7,686 nt of DNA from contig CAYWVR010000070.1 of assembly GCA_964461715.1 (NCBI GenBank), positions 1 to 7,686 on the forward strand, given 5' to 3'. Position numbers and translations under genes: made by a program. The first letter of the stretch is position 1. Every line of letters begins with the position of its first letter. Under the pieces are notes generated by a model, which saw nothing but the letters and a program-made list of their open reading frames with translations, made no database searches and was not told where the DNA came from. Shown here piece by piece: positions 6,399-7,686 of this stretch. This DNA comes from CAYWVR01 sp964461715. Lineage in GTDB: Bacteria; Planctomycetota; Phycisphaerae; FEN-1346.

Positions 6399-7314
6399 CG
6401 GAGGAGGTATCGGCGGGTGCAGAAGGGGTTTCGGCGGCCTCGGCGGGAGCCGGGCGACGATCCGGGCTCTCCCGCACGACCCGCAGGAATAGATCCTCCA
6501 GCGACGTCGTCGGGTGCTCGGCCGAGAGGACCTCGGCCCCGGCCCGCTCGGCGGCGGACTTGAGGGTCGCGGCGGCTTCGTCCGAGACGTTCCGGGCCCG
6601 AAGCTGGTACACGTCCCGCACGAGCAGCAGGTCGCGAACCCGGCCGCACTCCCGCAGCTCGCCCCGGGCCAGGATGCCAATCCGGTCGCACACGTCCTGA
6701 ACGTCCGCCAGGAGGTGCGAGGAGAGCAGGATCGTCTTGCCCTCGTCTCGCAGCCGCAGGATAAGGTCCTTCATCTCCCGCGTGCCGATGGGGTCGAGGC
6801 CCGTCGTCGGCTCGTCCAGGAGGAGAAGCTCCGGATCGTTGACGAGGGCCTGAGCCAGACCGATGCGGCGGCTCATGCCCTTGGAGTACTCCTTGAGCCG
6901 GCGCATGCGGGCGCGCCGATCGAGGCCGACCATGTCCAGGAGCTCGGCCGTGCGGCGTCGTCGCAGGCGGCGCTTGAGGCCGAAGAGGCGGCCGTAGAAG
7001 TCGACCGTCTCCTCGCCCGTCAGGAACCGGTGGAGGTACGATTCCTCCGGCAGGTACCCGACGCGCTGGTTGACGGTGGGGTGGCCGGGTTCGCGGCCAA
7101 GGACGCGGGCCGTGCCGTCGGTGGGAAAAAGAAGCCCCAGGAGGAGCTTGATGGTCGTGCTCTTGCCGGACCCGTTCGGGCCGAGGAGTCCGAAGATTTC
7201 GCCGGATTCGAGCGCGAGATCCAGACCGACCAAAGCGTGGACCTTGGGACGTCCCCAAAAATCCCGGTAGACCTTGGTGAGCCCTTCGGTGACGACGGGC
7301 TGAGGCTGCCCCAT
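6391..7314 (-). CDS. ABC transporter ATP-binding protein
   Basis: A 307-residue cytoplasmic ATPase subunit of the CcmA/NatA type that serves ABC-2 permeases. Walker A is GPNGSGKST (45-53). The Q-loop is VGYLPEE (85-91), with Glu in place of the usual Gln, as in many members of this subgroup. The signature is YSKGMSRR (143-150), Walker B is LLLLDEPT (163-170), the D-loop is GLD (172-174) and the switch His is H200. The last 27 residues are a Pro/Ala-rich acidic tail. The preferred start is ATG at 7314 with GAGGA 5 bases upstream; TTG at 7329, with GGGAGG about 7 bases before it, is a real alternative adding five residues. The gene follows rpsU by 55 bases and overlaps the permease by 8, so the two subunits are almost certainly made together. 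Confidence 0.95.
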   Translation of the reverse strand: MGQPQPVVTEGLTKVYRDFWGRPKVHALVGLDLALESGEIFGLLGPNGSGKSTTIKLLLGLLFPTDGTARVLGREPGHPTVNQRVGYLPEESYLHRFLTGEETVDFYGRLFGLKRRLRRRRTAELLDMVGLDRRARMRRLKEYSKGMSRRIGLAQALVNDPELLLLDEPTTGLDPIGTREMKDLILRLRDEGKTILLSSHLLADVQDVCDRIGILARGELRECGRVRDLLLVRDVYQLRARNVSDEAAATLKSAAERAGAEVLSAEHPTTSLEDLFLRVVRESPDRRPAPAEAAETPSAPADTSSDE

Positions 7315-7344
7315 GGCGTTCCTCGCCAAGCGTGGCCCTCCCCG

Positions 7345-7366
7345 TCCGGCCCCGTTCGGGGCAGGG
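7345..7366 (-). other. Hairpin in the rpsU-ABC gap
   Basis: GCCCC (7349-7353) and GGGGC (7358-7362) form a perfect 5-base stem with a 4-base loop. It can be lengthened after one mismatch by C-G pairs at 7347/7364 and 7346/7365. No U-run follows on the minus strand, so it is not a standard intrinsic terminator. It may be a processing or attenuation structure lowering ABC expression relative to bS21, or a chance product of GC-rich sequence. Confidence 0.3.
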
Positions 7367-7369
7367 GGG

Positions 7370-7564
7370 TCAGCGTTTGGCGCGTTGCTTACGCAGCGCC
7401 TGCCGCTCGGCCTTGCGTAGCTGGCGCCGGCGGCGTTCGCTCGGCTTTTCGTAGTAGCTGTTGCGCTTGATTTCCTTCGTCAAGCCTTCCTTCTCGCAGA
7501 GCTTCTTGAACCGCCGGAGCATCTGTTCGACGCTTTCGTTGCCTCGGGCCCGAATCTTCAGCAT
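7370..7564 (-). CDS. rpsU: 30S ribosomal protein bS21
   Basis: A 64-residue, strongly basic protein matching bacterial S21, a small-subunit protein near the mRNA exit site and 16S 3' end that assists initiation. Family marks are MLRRFKKLCEKEG (15-27), EIKRNSYYEKPSERRRR (31-47) and a lysine/arginine-rich C-terminus. The length is normal for the family. The ATG at 7564 was chosen because the family begins a few residues before the conserved I/V-x-V-R strand. The reading frame remains open upstream to about 7660, but that extension does not look like S21. GGTGAG (7576-7571) gives a 6-base spacing and a stronger AAGGAG lies 13 bases away. Both overlap a possible short leader ORF. It is the first gene of the ABC operon. 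Confidence 0.95.
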   Translation of the reverse strand: MLKIRARGNESVEQMLRRFKKLCEKEGLTKEIKRNSYYEKPSERRRRQLRKAERQALRKQRAKR

Positions 7565-7571
7565 GTCGGTC

Positions 7572-7598
7572 TCACCACTCCTTGTCGCTCGCGCCCAT
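7572..7598 (-). CDS. Possible 8-residue leader ORF before rpsU
   Basis: ATG at 7598 opens an 8-codon frame (MGASDKEW) ending in TGA at 7574-7572, seven bases before the rpsU ATG and in a different frame. It is preceded by AAGGAG (7609-7604) at 5-base spacing, a better ribosome-binding site than that of rpsU itself. Its stop codon lies inside the GGTGAG likely used by rpsU. Translation could couple to or compete with rpsU. The peptide shows no run of regulatory codons. Chance remains possible for so short a frame. Confidence 0.4.
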   Translation of the reverse strand: MGASDKEW

Positions 7599-7631
7599 GG
7601 AATCTCCTTTATCGCGTCCGCCAAGACCCTA

Positions 7632-7660
7632 AACCTACCATGTTGTGTGCGCGAAGGCAA
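7632..7660 (-). promoter_or_regulatory. Promoter candidate for the rpsU operon
   Basis: On the minus strand TTGCCT (7660-7655) and TAGGTT (7637-7632) are exactly 17 bases apart. The matches to sigma70 consensus are modest (TTG plus one in the -35, three of six in the -10). This is common for GC-rich genomes, and the position and spacing fit. Transcription would start near 7625, giving a leader of about 60 bases that contains the short ORF. Confidence 0.45.
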
Positions 7661-7686
7661 GGACTTTCGCGGTCGAACAGCCGGAA

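Noticed and set aside
6399..6680. N-terminal extension of the permease
   Set aside because: It overlaps the conserved C-terminal part of the ATPase in another frame; the ATG at 6398 overlapping the ATPase stop is the natural start.
7565..7660. Extended N-terminus of bS21
   Set aside because: The S21 family starts at the ATG at 7564; the extension shows no family similarity and covers the promoter and leader region.

Overview
This is a GC-rich window (about two thirds G+C by eye) with eight intact protein-coding genes plus one possible 8-codon leader ORF. The best lineage guess is Planctomycetota or a close relative. The evidence is a secreted DUF1571 protein, a family I know almost only from planctomycetes. 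It is supported by an ABC-2 permease with a very large extracytoplasmic insert followed by a membrane-anchored helical-repeat protein, a gene pair I also associate with planctomycete-type genomes. Three of the eight genes appear to start with GTG or TTG. I see no rRNA, tRNA, insertion sequence, phage gene or CRISPR array.

Layout, left to right. Positions 1-188 are non-coding and hold a perfect 15-nt palindrome and degenerate direct repeats. Positions 189-2496 form a leftward cluster read as SAM-dependent methyltransferase, then DUF1571 protein, then HAD-family hydrolase, with gaps of 30 and 31 bases. A good sigma70-like promoter precedes the methyltransferase. Positions 2497-2722 are a divergent intergenic region with hairpins and promoter candidates for both sides. 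Positions 2723-3457 encode the only rightward gene, a LysE-family amino-acid exporter. Its 3' end overlaps the convergent neighbour by 55 bases. Positions 3403-7564 are a second leftward operon: ribosomal protein bS21 (rpsU), ABC ATPase, ABC-2 permease with a roughly 350-residue extracytoplasmic domain, and a membrane-anchored TPR-like protein. Successive gaps are +55, -8 and -4 bases. Upstream of rpsU lies a promoter candidate and a short ORF with a strong Shine-Dalgarno sequence, whose stop codon sits in the rpsU ribosome-binding site.

How the genes may work together: the ABC ATPase, permease and TPR-like protein are translationally coupled and very probably form one envelope complex of unknown substrate. 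Their placement behind rpsU could tie their expression to growth rate. The methyltransferase/DUF1571/HAD cluster shares a promoter, but no common pathway can be read from sequence. No classical defence or mobile system is visible. The least understood parts are the ABC/TPR complex and the rpsU leader.
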